Shown here one piece after another: positions 25,915 through 34,500 of a stretch of 64,000 nucleotides of DNA; the stretch's first letter is position 1, and the number at the start of each line of letters is the position of its first letter. A program made the translations under genes and the position numbers. The notes beneath the pieces were generated by a model. It was not told the origin of the DNA and did no database searches. It was given only the letters and a program-made list of their open reading frames with translations. This DNA comes from Actinocorallia aurantiaca. GTDB lineage: Bacteria > Actinomycetota > Actinomycetes > Streptosporangiales > Streptosporangiaceae. Location: contig NZ_BAAATZ010000003.1 in assembly GCF_039533685.1 (NCBI RefSeq), positions 62,001 to 126,000 on the forward strand, given 5' to 3'.

Positions 25915-26577
25915 ATGAAACGTGCGGTTCTGGCAGTGGGGATCGCCACGGTGCTCGGCCTCGGTACCGCGGCGTGCGGAGGCGACCCCGAGGACAGCAT
26001 GTCCCCGAACACCCAGCCGCCCGTGTCACCGGGGACGACGCAGACCGTGCCGGCGGCCACCCCGACGCAGGCCGCGGACGACCAGATCGTCGGGCCCGGC
26101 TGCGCGGCGTTGCCCACCTCCGGTCCCGGCAGTCCCGAGGAACTGAAGGACAAGCCGGTCGCGACCGCGGTCGGGGAGACCCCGGACCTGTCCACCCTGG
26201 CCACCGCGGTAAAGAAGGCGGGCCTGGCCGAAACCCTGAACTCCGCGAAGGACATCACCGTCTTCGCCCCGACGAACCAGGCCTTCGCCAAGATCCCCGA
26301 GGCCGACCTGAACAAGATCCTCGCCGACAAGCAGCAGTTGACCGATCTCCTCAAGTACCACGTCGTCGAAGGCCGCAAGACGCCGACCGAGATGGCGTCC
26401 GGATCCTTCAAGACCCTGCAGGGCGGCACCCTCACCACCAGTGGCAGCGGCACCGACTACACCGTCGGCGACGCCAAGGTGGTCTGCGGCAACCTGCAGA
26501 CCGAGAACGCCGCCGTCTACCTCATCGACACCGTCCTGACGCCGCCGCCCGCCTCGCCGACGTCGGCTCCGTCCTGA
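25915..26577 (+). CDS. Fasciclin-domain lipoprotein
   Basis: 220 aa. Signal peptide with lipobox TAAC (Cys about 21), Pro/Thr-rich linker, then one FAS1 domain (about 80-210) with DITVFAPTNQAFAKI (H1 region) and LLKYHVVEG (H2 region). Surface-anchored, resembling mycobacterial MPT83-type lipoproteins. SD AGGAG before the ATG. Stands alone; the 170 bp upstream hold no other gene. Confidence 0.93.
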   Translation: MKRAVLAVGIATVLGLGTAACGGDPEDSMSPNTQPPVSPGTTQTVPAATPTQAADDQIVGPGCAALPTSGPGSPEELKDKPVATAVGETPDLSTLATAVKKAGLAETLNSAKDITVFAPTNQAFAKIPEADLNKILADKQQLTDLLKYHVVEGRKTPTEMASGSFKTLQGGTLTTSGSGTDYTVGDAKVVCGNLQTENAAVYLIDTVLTPPPASPTSAPS

Positions 26578-26662
26578 CGCCGACGCGCTGAGCCCCCGGC
26601 CGGAGGGGTCTCCACCCGACGGCCGCGCCAAGGTGCGACGAGATGGGACGCCCCCGCGGGAA

Positions 26663-26679
26663 ATACCCTGCGGGGGTAT
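26663..26679. promoter_or_regulatory. CsoR-type metal-responsive operator (putative)
   Basis: ATACCC-N5-GGGTAT inverted repeat within the GC-rich leader of the DUF4396 gene. This is the shape of CsoR/RcnR-family operators. No csoR gene is in the window. Confidence 0.5.
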
Positions 26680-26722
26680 GTCGTTATGTGGGGAAAGCGG
26701 CGTCACCCGAGAGGAAAGGCCG

Positions 26723-27242
26723 ATGGTCATGGATCATCCCCCCCACCACGACCACGCTTCGGCGCACCACGACCCCGGCGNNNNNNNNNNNNNNNNNNNG
26801 CCCGCCGGGAGCCTCGTGGGCCACCGCCGCCAAGGCGACCCTGCACTGCCTGACGGGCTGCGCCATCGGCGAGATCCTCGGCATGGTCATCGGCACCGCC
26901 CTGGCCTGGGGAAACGCTCAGACGATGATCCTGGCGATCGCCCTGGCGTTCCTGTTCGGCTACTCGTTCACCCTGTTCGCCGTCCTGCGAGCCGGAGTCG
27001 GCCTCAAGGCCGCCATCAAGGTCGCCCTGGCCGCCGACACCGTCTCCATCGCCGTGATGGAACTGGTCGACAACGGCATCATCGCCCTCGTCCCCGGCGC
27101 CATGGACGCCCACCTGGCCGACGCCCTCTTCTGGTCGGCCCTGCTCGGCGGCTTCGCCGTCGCCTTCGTGATCACCACCCCGGTCAACAAGTGGATGATC
27201 GGCCGGGGCAAGGGCCACGCCGTCGTCCACGCCTACCACTGA
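26723..27242 (+). CDS. DUF4396 membrane protein (interrupted by assembly gap)
   Basis: His-rich N-terminus (DHPPHHDHASAHHD) and, after the N run, four hydrophobic helices with the family start ATLHCLTGCAIGEILGM. The first part reads in one frame from ATG 26723 (ATG 26729 also possible) and the rest in another, so 19 Ns is not the true gap length. It must be a multiple of three if the gene is intact. The histidines and the upstream CsoR-like site suggest a role with copper or another metal (inference). Confidence 0.75.
26781..26799. other. Assembly gap (19 N)
   Basis: Unresolved bases inside the DUF4396 gene. The frame changes by one base across it, so the stated length is wrong. Confidence 0.97.
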
Positions 27243-27430
27243 CGCCGGCGGCCGGGAGGCCACGGCTCTCGGGAGAGGAGCCCGCTCACATGGGTCACCT
27301 CGGCGGCGACGGTGCCGTCGGGGAGCCGGAGCACGTGCTCGATCCGGTAGGTCCTGCCCTCTCCCCAGACCCGGGCGCAGGAAACCTCGACCTCGTCCCC
27401 TCCCCGCTTCGTCGCGCCGATGGTCTGCGG
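27233..27430 (-). pseudogene. Remnant of hotdog-fold acyl-CoA thioesterase
   Basis: Directly after the TetR stop a minus frame reads about 65 codons with a hotdog-thioesterase look (DEVEVSCARVWGEGRTYRI, then PDGTVAAEVTHVSG) and ends at TAG 27233. No start codon precedes it, and the N-terminal half of such a domain is missing. The 3' end overlaps the convergent DUF4396 gene. Likely a decayed partner once co-transcribed with the TetR. Confidence 0.5.
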
Positions 27431-27432
27431 GG

Positions 27433-28044
27433 TCAGGCGTCGAGGCCGGCGAGGAGGATCTTCAGGCCGGCGCGGAACTCGGCTTCGGGGTCTCCGGTGG
27501 CGCGGGCGATCTCGGCCAGGCGGGGGAAGCGCTCCGGGGGGAGGGCCGCCATGCGGACGGGGGCGGACCTGCCGTTCCCGCCGGACGGGGCGGGGAGTTC
27601 GGCCTGGACGAAACCGGCGATGAAGCCGGAGACCACGCGGAAGGCGGCCAGGAGGTCGGCTCCGGAGCGGCCGCCGTCGGCCAGGGCCTGGAGCAGGGCC
27701 TCGGTCGAGGCCAGGGCGCTCTCGTCGAGGCTGCGCCTGGTGAGGATGAGGGGGATGGCGTTGGGGTGGGCGCGCACGGCCCGCCACATGTCCTCGGCGA
27801 TCGACTCCACGCGGACGCGCCAGTCGGCGCGCGGGACGGGGCGGTGGGCCCGGGCCATGACGGCGCCGGTGACGAGGCGTTCCAGGCCGTCGCGGCCGTC
27901 GACGTAGTTGTAGATGGTCATCGGGCCGGTGCCCAGCCGGGTGGCCAGGGCGCGCATGGTGAGCCCGGCCAGGCCCTCCTCGTCGACCAGTTCCAGGGCG
28001 GCGGCCTGCAACTGCTCGTGAGTGAACTTCCGGGGTGCGGGCAC
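27433..28044 (-). CDS. TetR-family regulator
   Basis: 203 aa from GTG 28044 (SD GAGGAG). HTH at about 8-55 (LATRLGTGPMTIYNYV) and a TetR_C-like ligand domain with RVVSGFIAGFVQAEL. Divergent from an alpha/beta hydrolase. Two palindromes in the 79-bp gap fit control of both genes. Confidence 0.92.
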   Translation of the reverse strand: MPAPRKFTHEQLQAAALELVDEEGLAGLTMRALATRLGTGPMTIYNYVDGRDGLERLVTGAVMARAHRPVPRADWRVRVESIAEDMWRAVRAHPNAIPLILTRRSLDESALASTEALLQALADGGRSGADLLAAFRVVSGFIAGFVQAELPAPSGGNGRSAPVRMAALPPERFPRLAEIARATGDPEAEFRAGLKILLAGLDA

Positions 28045-28061
28045 GGCTTCTCCTCTTGATT

Positions 28062-28076
28062 ACGTACAAGGTACGT
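28062..28076. promoter_or_regulatory. TetR operator 1 (TACGTAC type)
   Basis: Perfect palindrome ACGTAC-N3-GTACGT in the divergent gap. Second copy 34 bp away, close to three helical turns. Confidence 0.75.
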
Positions 28077-28095
28077 GTTTAACTGTCCCCTGTTT

Positions 28096-28110
28096 ACGTA
28101 CAACGTACTT
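28096..28110. promoter_or_regulatory. TetR operator 2 (TACGTAC type)
   Basis: ACGTAC-N3-GTACTT, one mismatch from operator 1, 14 bp before the hydrolase start. Confidence 0.7.
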
Positions 28111-28123
28111 GATTGGAGGGGTC

Positions 28124-29041
28124 ATGCCGACACGTTCCCCGTCCACCTCGTCCACCTCCTTCGTCTCCGACGGCGACCGCTGCGCCGCCTGGCTGACCCT
28201 TCCCGAAGGCGCCGGGCCGCATCCCGCCGTCGTCCTGGTGCACGGCGGCGGCGCGACGCACGAGATGATGCTCGACCAGTACGAGAAGTGGTTCTCCCGG
28301 GCAGGACTCGCCGTCCTGGCCTTCGACTTCCGCCACCTGGGCGCGTCGGAAGGCGAGCCGCGCCAGCTCGTCAGCGCCCGCCGGTACGCCCGGGACATCG
28401 ACGCGGCCCTGGAGTTCGTCCGCTCGCACCCCGAACTGGACGGACGGCGGATCGCCCTGTGGGGGACGTCGTTCGGCGCCAGCCACGTGGTGGCCGCGGC
28501 CGCCCGGCACCCGGAGCTGTCCGCGGCGGTCGTGCAGTGCCCCGTACTGAGCGGACGCGCGATCGCCCTGCGCGGGGGCCTGCGCCACCTCGCCCGGTTC
28601 ACCGTGCCGATCGTCTCCGACCTGGCGCGGGCCGCGCTGCGCCTGCCCCGCCGCTACGTGCCGCTGGTCGGCGAGCCCGGTGAGGCGGCCTTCGTCACCC
28701 AGCCCGGAGCCCTCGAAGGCTGGGCGTCCGTGTGCCCGCCGGGATACGAGTTCGACAACCGGGTCACCGCCGCCTCAGGCCTGGGCATGCTGCTCTACCA
28801 CGCCGCGGCCGACGCCCCCCGCGTGCGCTGCCCGCTCCTGGTCTGCCAGAGCGACCGGGAGAACCTCATCGACACCGCCATCGCGGAGAAGGCCGCCGCC
28901 GCGGCGCCCTGCGGCGTCCTGAAGCACTACGACGCCGACCACTTCACCGTCTACCACCCGCCCCTGGTCGATCAGCTCGTCGCCGACCAGATCGACTTCC
29001 TCACCGCCCACCTGCGTCCTCGTCCCGAGAACCGTCCCTGA
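28124..29041 (+). CDS. Alpha/beta hydrolase (dienelactone-hydrolase/esterase-like)
   Basis: 305 aa from ATG 28124 (SD GGAGGGG). VLVHGGGATHEM forms the oxyanion region, the nucleophile elbow is GTSFGA (Ser about 119), a late Asp lies in CQSDREN and the catalytic His in DADHFTVY. Resembles X-Pro-dipeptidyl/DltD-type hydrolases acting on small esters. No signal peptide. Controlled by the divergent TetR. Confidence 0.9.
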   Translation: MPTRSPSTSSTSFVSDGDRCAAWLTLPEGAGPHPAVVLVHGGGATHEMMLDQYEKWFSRAGLAVLAFDFRHLGASEGEPRQLVSARRYARDIDAALEFVRSHPELDGRRIALWGTSFGASHVVAAAARHPELSAAVVQCPVLSGRAIALRGGLRHLARFTVPIVSDLARAALRLPRRYVPLVGEPGEAAFVTQPGALEGWASVCPPGYEFDNRVTAASGLGMLLYHAAADAPRVRCPLLVCQSDRENLIDTAIAEKAAAAAPCGVLKHYDADHFTVYHPPLVDQLVADQIDFLTAHLRPRPENRP

Positions 29042-29047
29042 CCCGCC

Positions 29048-29068
29048 CGGAGGCCGTCATGGCCTCCG
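29048..29068 (+). terminator. Hairpin after hydrolase
   Basis: Eight-bp perfect stem (CGGAGGCC / GGCCTCCG) with a 5-nt loop, six bases past the stop. No T-run. Confidence 0.5.
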
Positions 29069-29250
29069 CGTCGGAAGCCGTCCGCAGAGGGGCGGAAGCC
29101 GGTCAGGGAAGAAGCGGCTTCGCCTCGATGGGGCACGGCGAAGCTCTCTGTCCCTGCACGGCCTCCGCGTCCGGGCCCGGCGAGGGCGAGTCGCCCGGCC
29201 GCGGTTCCTCGACGTCACCGCCCGGACGGCTCCGCCCCGGCGGGGCGGGG

Positions 29251-29925
29251 TCATGCCTGGTTCAGGTCGCTGGGGTCGCGGAGGGCGGTGAGGGCGGGGG
29301 CGAACATCGTCGACTTGATGGCGCCCAGGGTGGGACGGTCCTTGTCGGCGAGGGGGCGCACCCAGTCGGCGGCGGTCCTGAGCAGGCTCGCCTCGTCGGC
29401 GACGCCGTCGACCAGGCCGAGCTCCCGGGACTGGGGACCGTCGAAGCGGCGCGCGGTCGTCATCGAGGCGATCGCCGCGGCGGGGGTGAGCTTGGCCTGG
29501 ATGAGCGCGGCCATGCCGGGGGTGAAGGGCGTGTTGACGTCGGCCTCGGGGAAGCAGAAGTAGCCGCGGTCGGCCCGCATCACCCGGAAGTCGTGGGCCA
29601 TCGCCAGCATCGCGCCGGCCCCGAAGGCGTGCCCGTTGACGGCCGCCATCGTGGGGATGGGCAGGGCGAGGAGGCGGGCCAGCAGCTCCTGGATCTCGCT
29701 GAGATAGGAGGACAGCCCCTCGCTGTGCTCGCCCAGCCACTCCAGGTCCAGCCCGCGGGAGAAGCACTCGCCCGTCCCGGTGGTGACGAGCGCGACGGGC
29801 CCGGGCTGGGCGGTGACCTCGTCCAACAGGACGTTGACCCGCTTGATCAGCTCCGGGGAGAGGCGGTTCTCGTCGTCCCCCAGATCCAGTACGAAAACTC
29901 GGTCCTCTTGGCGCAGCTCAGGCAT
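29251..29925 (-). CDS. Enoyl-CoA hydratase/isomerase family protein, copy 2
   Basis: 224 aa crotonase, close paralogue of the gene at 24399. It shares the opening PELRxED, the GHAFGAGAMLA oxyanion motif, DRGYFCFPEADVN and the end GAIKSTMFAPAL. Upstream stands a 32-codon stub of the TetR that accompanies copy 1, plus the same operator, so copy 2 arose by duplication of the TetR-hydratase unit. Start ATG 29925 overlaps the stub stop. Confidence 0.92.
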   Translation of the reverse strand: MPELRQEDRVFVLDLGDDENRLSPELIKRVNVLLDEVTAQPGPVALVTTGTGECFSRGLDLEWLGEHSEGLSSYLSEIQELLARLLALPIPTMAAVNGHAFGAGAMLAMAHDFRVMRADRGYFCFPEADVNTPFTPGMAALIQAKLTPAAAIASMTTARRFDGPQSRELGLVDGVADEASLLRTAADWVRPLADKDRPTLGAIKSTMFAPALTALRDPSDLNQA

Positions 29926-30016
29926 GAACTTCCTTTCCAGACGAGCCGCCGAGGTTCAGGCGGCGTACGGTGCGCGGCATGCCCTGTGCTGCCTCCAGCC
30001 GCAGCCGACGGGTCAC
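29918..30016 (-). pseudogene. Internally deleted TetR stub
   Basis: A 32-codon frame from GTG 30016 to TGA 29918. It begins where the TetR start should be, relative to the conserved operator, and continues with RRLRLEAA and ends GKEVHA. This matches the last residues of the TetR at 25064 (RRRRLEAA, then GKE). About 180 central codons are missing. It overlaps the hydratase ATG. Confidence 0.6.
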
Positions 30017-30030
30017 GCACACACCGTAAC

Positions 30031-30044
30031 AGAGCAAATACTCT
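30031..30044. promoter_or_regulatory. TetR operator, copy 2
   Basis: AGAGCA-AA-TACTCT preceded by TAAC, one base different from copy 1 at 25729. It could still be bound in trans by the TetR of copy 1. Confidence 0.65.
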
Positions 30045-30183
30045 AGAAATCCTCCCACTTCACAGGCCCTTTCCTTTCCCGAATTCGGGCTCCGAACACA
30101 TCGACCTCTCCCTCAACACCCCTTGACCGCCCCGGCGCGGCCGAGGGGACTCCTCCGATCCTCCGGTGTCTGATCTTGTTCCC

Positions 30184-31506
30184 ATGGTCATAAAGAGATC
30201 ATCTTTCGGAACAATCGCGGTCGTGCGTCTCCGTTTGCTTTTGCCGCTGTTGCTCCTGGTATGCCTGACGACCTCCTGTGTTCCGGGGACGGGCTTCGGC
30301 ACGTTCGGGACCCGGGGTCCGACGCCGGCCTGGTCGCTGAAGGGCGTCGCGGCCGGAGATCAGATGGCGGTGGTGGACGGAACTCTGATCTTCCTCACCC
30401 GAAAGGAGATCCGCGGCGTCGACGTGATCTCGGGCCGCGACCTCTGGACGATCCCCTTCCTTCCGGGGCTCCGGTACGCGACCCGCGACAACCCCTGGTT
30501 CAGCGTCGCTCGTGGAGCGGTCATCCTCGTCGAGGCTCCGGGAAGCTACGAACGCGGCATCATCCGGGCCATCGATCCCGGCACGGGTCGTCTCCTGTGG
30601 TCGGACGGGCCTGCTACCAGCGTGGAAGTGTCCCAGGATGCCGTCTTCGTCCACAGCTGCGCGGACGGCCTGAGCGAATGCACGACCACACGACGTGAAC
30701 CGAGGACGGGCCGGGCGGCCTGGTCGGAAGTCCCGAACCCTTTCGGCTGGACCGGCTTCGACGATCAGCGCACGCTCGCACGCCCGACCGGCCGCTATTT
30801 CGTCACCGACACCACACGTAAGAGCAGCATGCTGCGCGATACCCGGAACGGGCGGCGCACCGCCATGGCGGCGGTTCCCGAGTGGAACTCCTGGCGCTCC
30901 GTGGGCCCGGCCGTGGTCTTCATCGGGAAGCTCTATGACGACGCCTGCCAGGTGGAGCTCAGCTCCTTCGACGCTGAGCACGCCCGTCCGCGCTGGAAGC
31001 GGACCATCTGCTTCCCGCTGGGCACGGGAGACGACTACAACCCCGGCTTTCCCCACGCGCCAGGGGGCTTCATCGGGGATGACACCCGGATCGCGACCCT
31101 CACTCCGGAGGGAATTCCCCAGATCCTCGACCTGACGACCGGGAACATCCTCTGGAGATCGGCGGAGAGCGGAACTCCCCTGGACTCCGACGGCACCTCC
31201 CTGCTGACCCGTCGGGCGAAGGACCAAGGACCGCTGACCATGCTCGACTTCCCGACCGGCCGCGCCCTCTGGACCGCTCCCGATCCCGGCCTGACGGCGG
31301 GCGACACCCGATGGCGCACGTTCGTGAACCAGGACTTCACCGCCATCGCCGGACTCCACGAGGGCGAACCCTCCGTCGCCGTCTACGACACCGGCACCGG
31401 CCGCCCCACCGGCCGTTATTCCGGCATCTTCAAGGGGGCCGGTGACGGCTGGATCGCGGTGGAGACCAAGAGGTTCGGCTACGACCTGGACTTCTTCTTC
31501 CTCTGA
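30184..31506 (+). CDS. Secreted PQQ-like beta-propeller lipoprotein
   Basis: About 440 aa. Hydrophobic signal (LLLPLLLLVCL) and lipobox TTSC, then repeated blades with the PQQ-like pattern: VISGRDLWTIPF, DPGTGRLLWSD, DLTTGNILWR, DFPTGRALWTA. Surface-anchored; role unknown, possibly a protein scaffold or binding protein. Start uncertain: ATG 30184 is chosen, with GTG 30166 and an internal GTG closer to the signal peptide also possible. No strong SD. Confidence 0.8.
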   Translation: MVIKRSSFGTIAVVRLRLLLPLLLLVCLTTSCVPGTGFGTFGTRGPTPAWSLKGVAAGDQMAVVDGTLIFLTRKEIRGVDVISGRDLWTIPFLPGLRYATRDNPWFSVARGAVILVEAPGSYERGIIRAIDPGTGRLLWSDGPATSVEVSQDAVFVHSCADGLSECTTTRREPRTGRAAWSEVPNPFGWTGFDDQRTLARPTGRYFVTDTTRKSSMLRDTRNGRRTAMAAVPEWNSWRSVGPAVVFIGKLYDDACQVELSSFDAEHARPRWKRTICFPLGTGDDYNPGFPHAPGGFIGDDTRIATLTPEGIPQILDLTTGNILWRSAESGTPLDSDGTSLLTRRAKDQGPLTMLDFPTGRALWTAPDPGLTAGDTRWRTFVNQDFTAIAGLHEGEPSVAVYDTGTGRPTGRYSGIFKGAGDGWIAVETKRFGYDLDFFFL

Positions 31507-31549
31507 GGCCCCGGCTCACCGGCACCGCACGTCCGGCCGCTGAGACGCG

Positions 31550-34500
31550 TCACAGCAGGGCCGCGACGGCGGTGGCGGTTTCAGGATGGCGGGTGAGCAG
31601 GGCGGCCGCCTCTTCCGGACCTTCGGCGGTGGGTGCGGATTCCCGCCATACGGGGTCGTGGCCGAGGAGGGCGGCGACGGCCTCGCAGGTCTGAGGATGG
31701 GCGGCGAGGAGGGCGGCTGCCGGGCCGGATTCGACGGGGCGGCGTGTTGTCGTCGGCGGCCGTTGGGCGGACCAGGGCGGGGTCCAGGCGTCGAGGACGG
31801 GAAGGGCGGCGGGGAAGGTGCGGGCGGCCTCGCGGACGAGGACGGGGACGAGTTCGCGGGCTTCGGCGCGGAGGGCGGTGATGAGTTTGGGGAGCCAGGG
31901 GAGGAGGACGGAGTCGGGGAGGCGGGCGAAGGCCTTGGACATCAGCTCGACGACGAAGGGCGTCATGGCCGGGACCGGGTCCAGGGAGTGGATGAAACCG
32001 CTCAGGTAGTGGGGGAAGGCCTCGAGGGTGAAGGGGTTGTCCAGAAGGCCGTCGGAGAGGGAGCGGAGTTCGTCCTGGGAGAGGAGGCCCAGGCGGGAGC
32101 GGACCGCCCAGAGGAGGGCCGTCTTGGCGGGGGACTCGGGGTGGGACTGCCGCACCGCGATCTCCAGCTGGGCGTGGTCGCAGCCGAGGGACAGGGCCAG
32201 GCTCTCCATGCCGAAGAGGAAGCCCAGCATGGCCGCCACCTGGCGGAGGCCGGTCTCCTCCTCGGTGAACGCGGTGGGCAGCAGGGTGCAGTAGTGGGCG
32301 TAGCCGGTGGTGACGAAGGACTCGCACCAGCGGGGGAGCGCGGGCTGCGTGGCCCGGTAGTGGCTCAGGAGGCGGCGGATCCGGCGTAGGACCTCCGGAG
32401 CGTCGTCGACGTCGCGTTCCGCGGACAGGAGCTCCACGGCGCGGGCGCCGAGTTCGTCGGGGAGGCGCTGTCCGGGGAGGAGGCGGACGGCGTCCTCCAC
32501 CGCGGCCAGGGCGGTGGAGGCGGTGGCCTTGGGATCCCAGACGGCCCGGCGCAGGCGCTGCTCCAGGACCTGCTCGACGCTGACGCCCTCGTAGCCGAGT
32601 TCGACGAGGGCCCGCTGGTCGCGGCCGAGCGCGAGGTCCCAGCTCTCCTGGATGGAGCGCTCGCCCAGGCCCCGGGAGCCCATGATCGGACGGACGGTGC
32701 CCTGCGGCAGCAGGCGCTGCAGGATCCACAGCAGGTCGGAGCACTGGTTCAGTTCCGGCCGGGCCTTCAGGTCGAGCAGGGCCCGCTGGATCGTGCGCTT
32801 CTGCAGGTCGAGGCCGAGGGGCTCCAGCCTGTCCAGGACGTCCCGGGCCAGCGGAGGCAGCGACTCGTAGCCGACCTGGCCGATCCTGTCGCCGCCGAGG
32901 AGGATCTCGCACAGCCGGGCGACGTCGCGCCGGCCCGGCACCGTCTCCTTCTCGATGCAGGTGACGGCCGCGTCCTGGAAGTCGTACGGCGTCGGCCGGC
33001 GCCGGTTGCGCATGTTCGCCAGCAGCACCGACGTCTCGAACACGGCGATCGCGTCGGCCGTACTGGCCTGGTATCCGTTGCGCCGCGCCAGCCGCACGAT
33101 GTCCACGCACCAGCCGAGCAGCTCGGCCTCGTCGAGCCCGTCCTGCGCGGGCGGGCTCGCCAGGAACCCCGACAACCTGTCGTCGACCCGCCCGGAAGAA
33201 CCGAAGGCCGCAGCCCGCTGCGCGCCTTCTTGCGCCTGCGGTTCGGCCGCACCGGACCCGGCCTGCTGTGCGCCTTCCCGCGCCTGCGGTTCGGCCGCAC
33301 CGGACCCGGCCTGCTGTGCGCCTTCCCGCGCCTGCGGTTCGGTCGCACCGGGCCCGGCCTGCTGTGCGCCTTCTTGCGCCTGCGGTTCGGTCGCACCGGG
33401 CCCGGCCTGCTGTGCGCCTTCTTGCGCCTGCGGTTCGGTCGCACCGGGTCCGGCCTGCTGTGCGCCTTCCCGCGCCTGCGGTTCGGCCACATCGGGTCCG
33501 GCCTGCTGTGCGCCTTCTTGCGCCTGCGGTTCGGTCGCACCGGGCCCGGCCTGCTCGGGCAGGCCTGCCGGGAGTTCCGTCGCCCTGCCGACGGCCGGAC
33601 CCGAGGCCGTGGGGGCGGTCTGCTGAAGTGTGTTCTCCTCCCTGCGGAAAGAAGGGTCGGCACCGCCTGACGGGGAAGCGGCGGAGGGCAGGCCGCCCGT
33701 CTGCCTGCGGGTTCCCTTCTGGCCCTTCAGCCGGAACGGTTCGACGCCGCCGCGGCGCAGGGCCTTGCTCCAGGTGGCGGAGGCGATCGACACCGAGCCG
33801 GGGGCCAGGCCGAACTGGGCCTCGATCGCGGAGTGGCTGGACGGGATGAGCCCGTACTGCCAGCGGGTCCCCGTCCGGGGGGTGATCTCGTACGGGGCCG
33901 TGGAGGCGGCGCCGAACTGCTCGACCCGGCTCGCGGCGTGGAAGGCCCCGCACACGTACAGGCAGTCGGCGGGGTCGGTGCCGGACGACGCGAGGTGCTC
34001 GCGCATGCGCGTCCACATGTACCGTTCGCGCTCCTCGTCGCGGTGGTCGTCGCCGTCCCGGCGCAGCCTGCGGAACAGGCTGCCGATCATGACCATGACC
34101 TGCCGGTAGGTGTCGTAGTCCGCTCCGGAGAGGGGCTGCTCGACGTACTGGTCCCACCACTCCGACCAGTGCCGGACCTTCCCGTGGTGCAGCAGGTGCT
34201 CCTCCAGTTCGGCGAACCGCGGGCGCAGGTCGCCGAGCTCGACGCCCACCGAGTCGCCGTGCAGCGCGGCCTCCTCGTCGGGGGCGGCCTTCCCGGCCGG
34301 CTCGGCCCGCTCCCGGGGCTCCCACTGGAAGACGTGGTCGCTCGACCGGTCGACCGGCACCAGCTCGACGCCCGGCGTCTCGAGCGCGTAGGCGATGGCC
34401 TGGTACTCGGCGGACGCCTCGGTGATCGGCGCGATCACGCTGAGCGGCGCCCACGCGGCCGGGAAGCCGTCGAGTTCGGTCGCGAACGCCTGCAGCGCGA

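Noticed and set aside
33218..33553. CRISPR array
   Set aside because: The repeats are contiguous, in frame and without unique spacers; they encode a protein linker.
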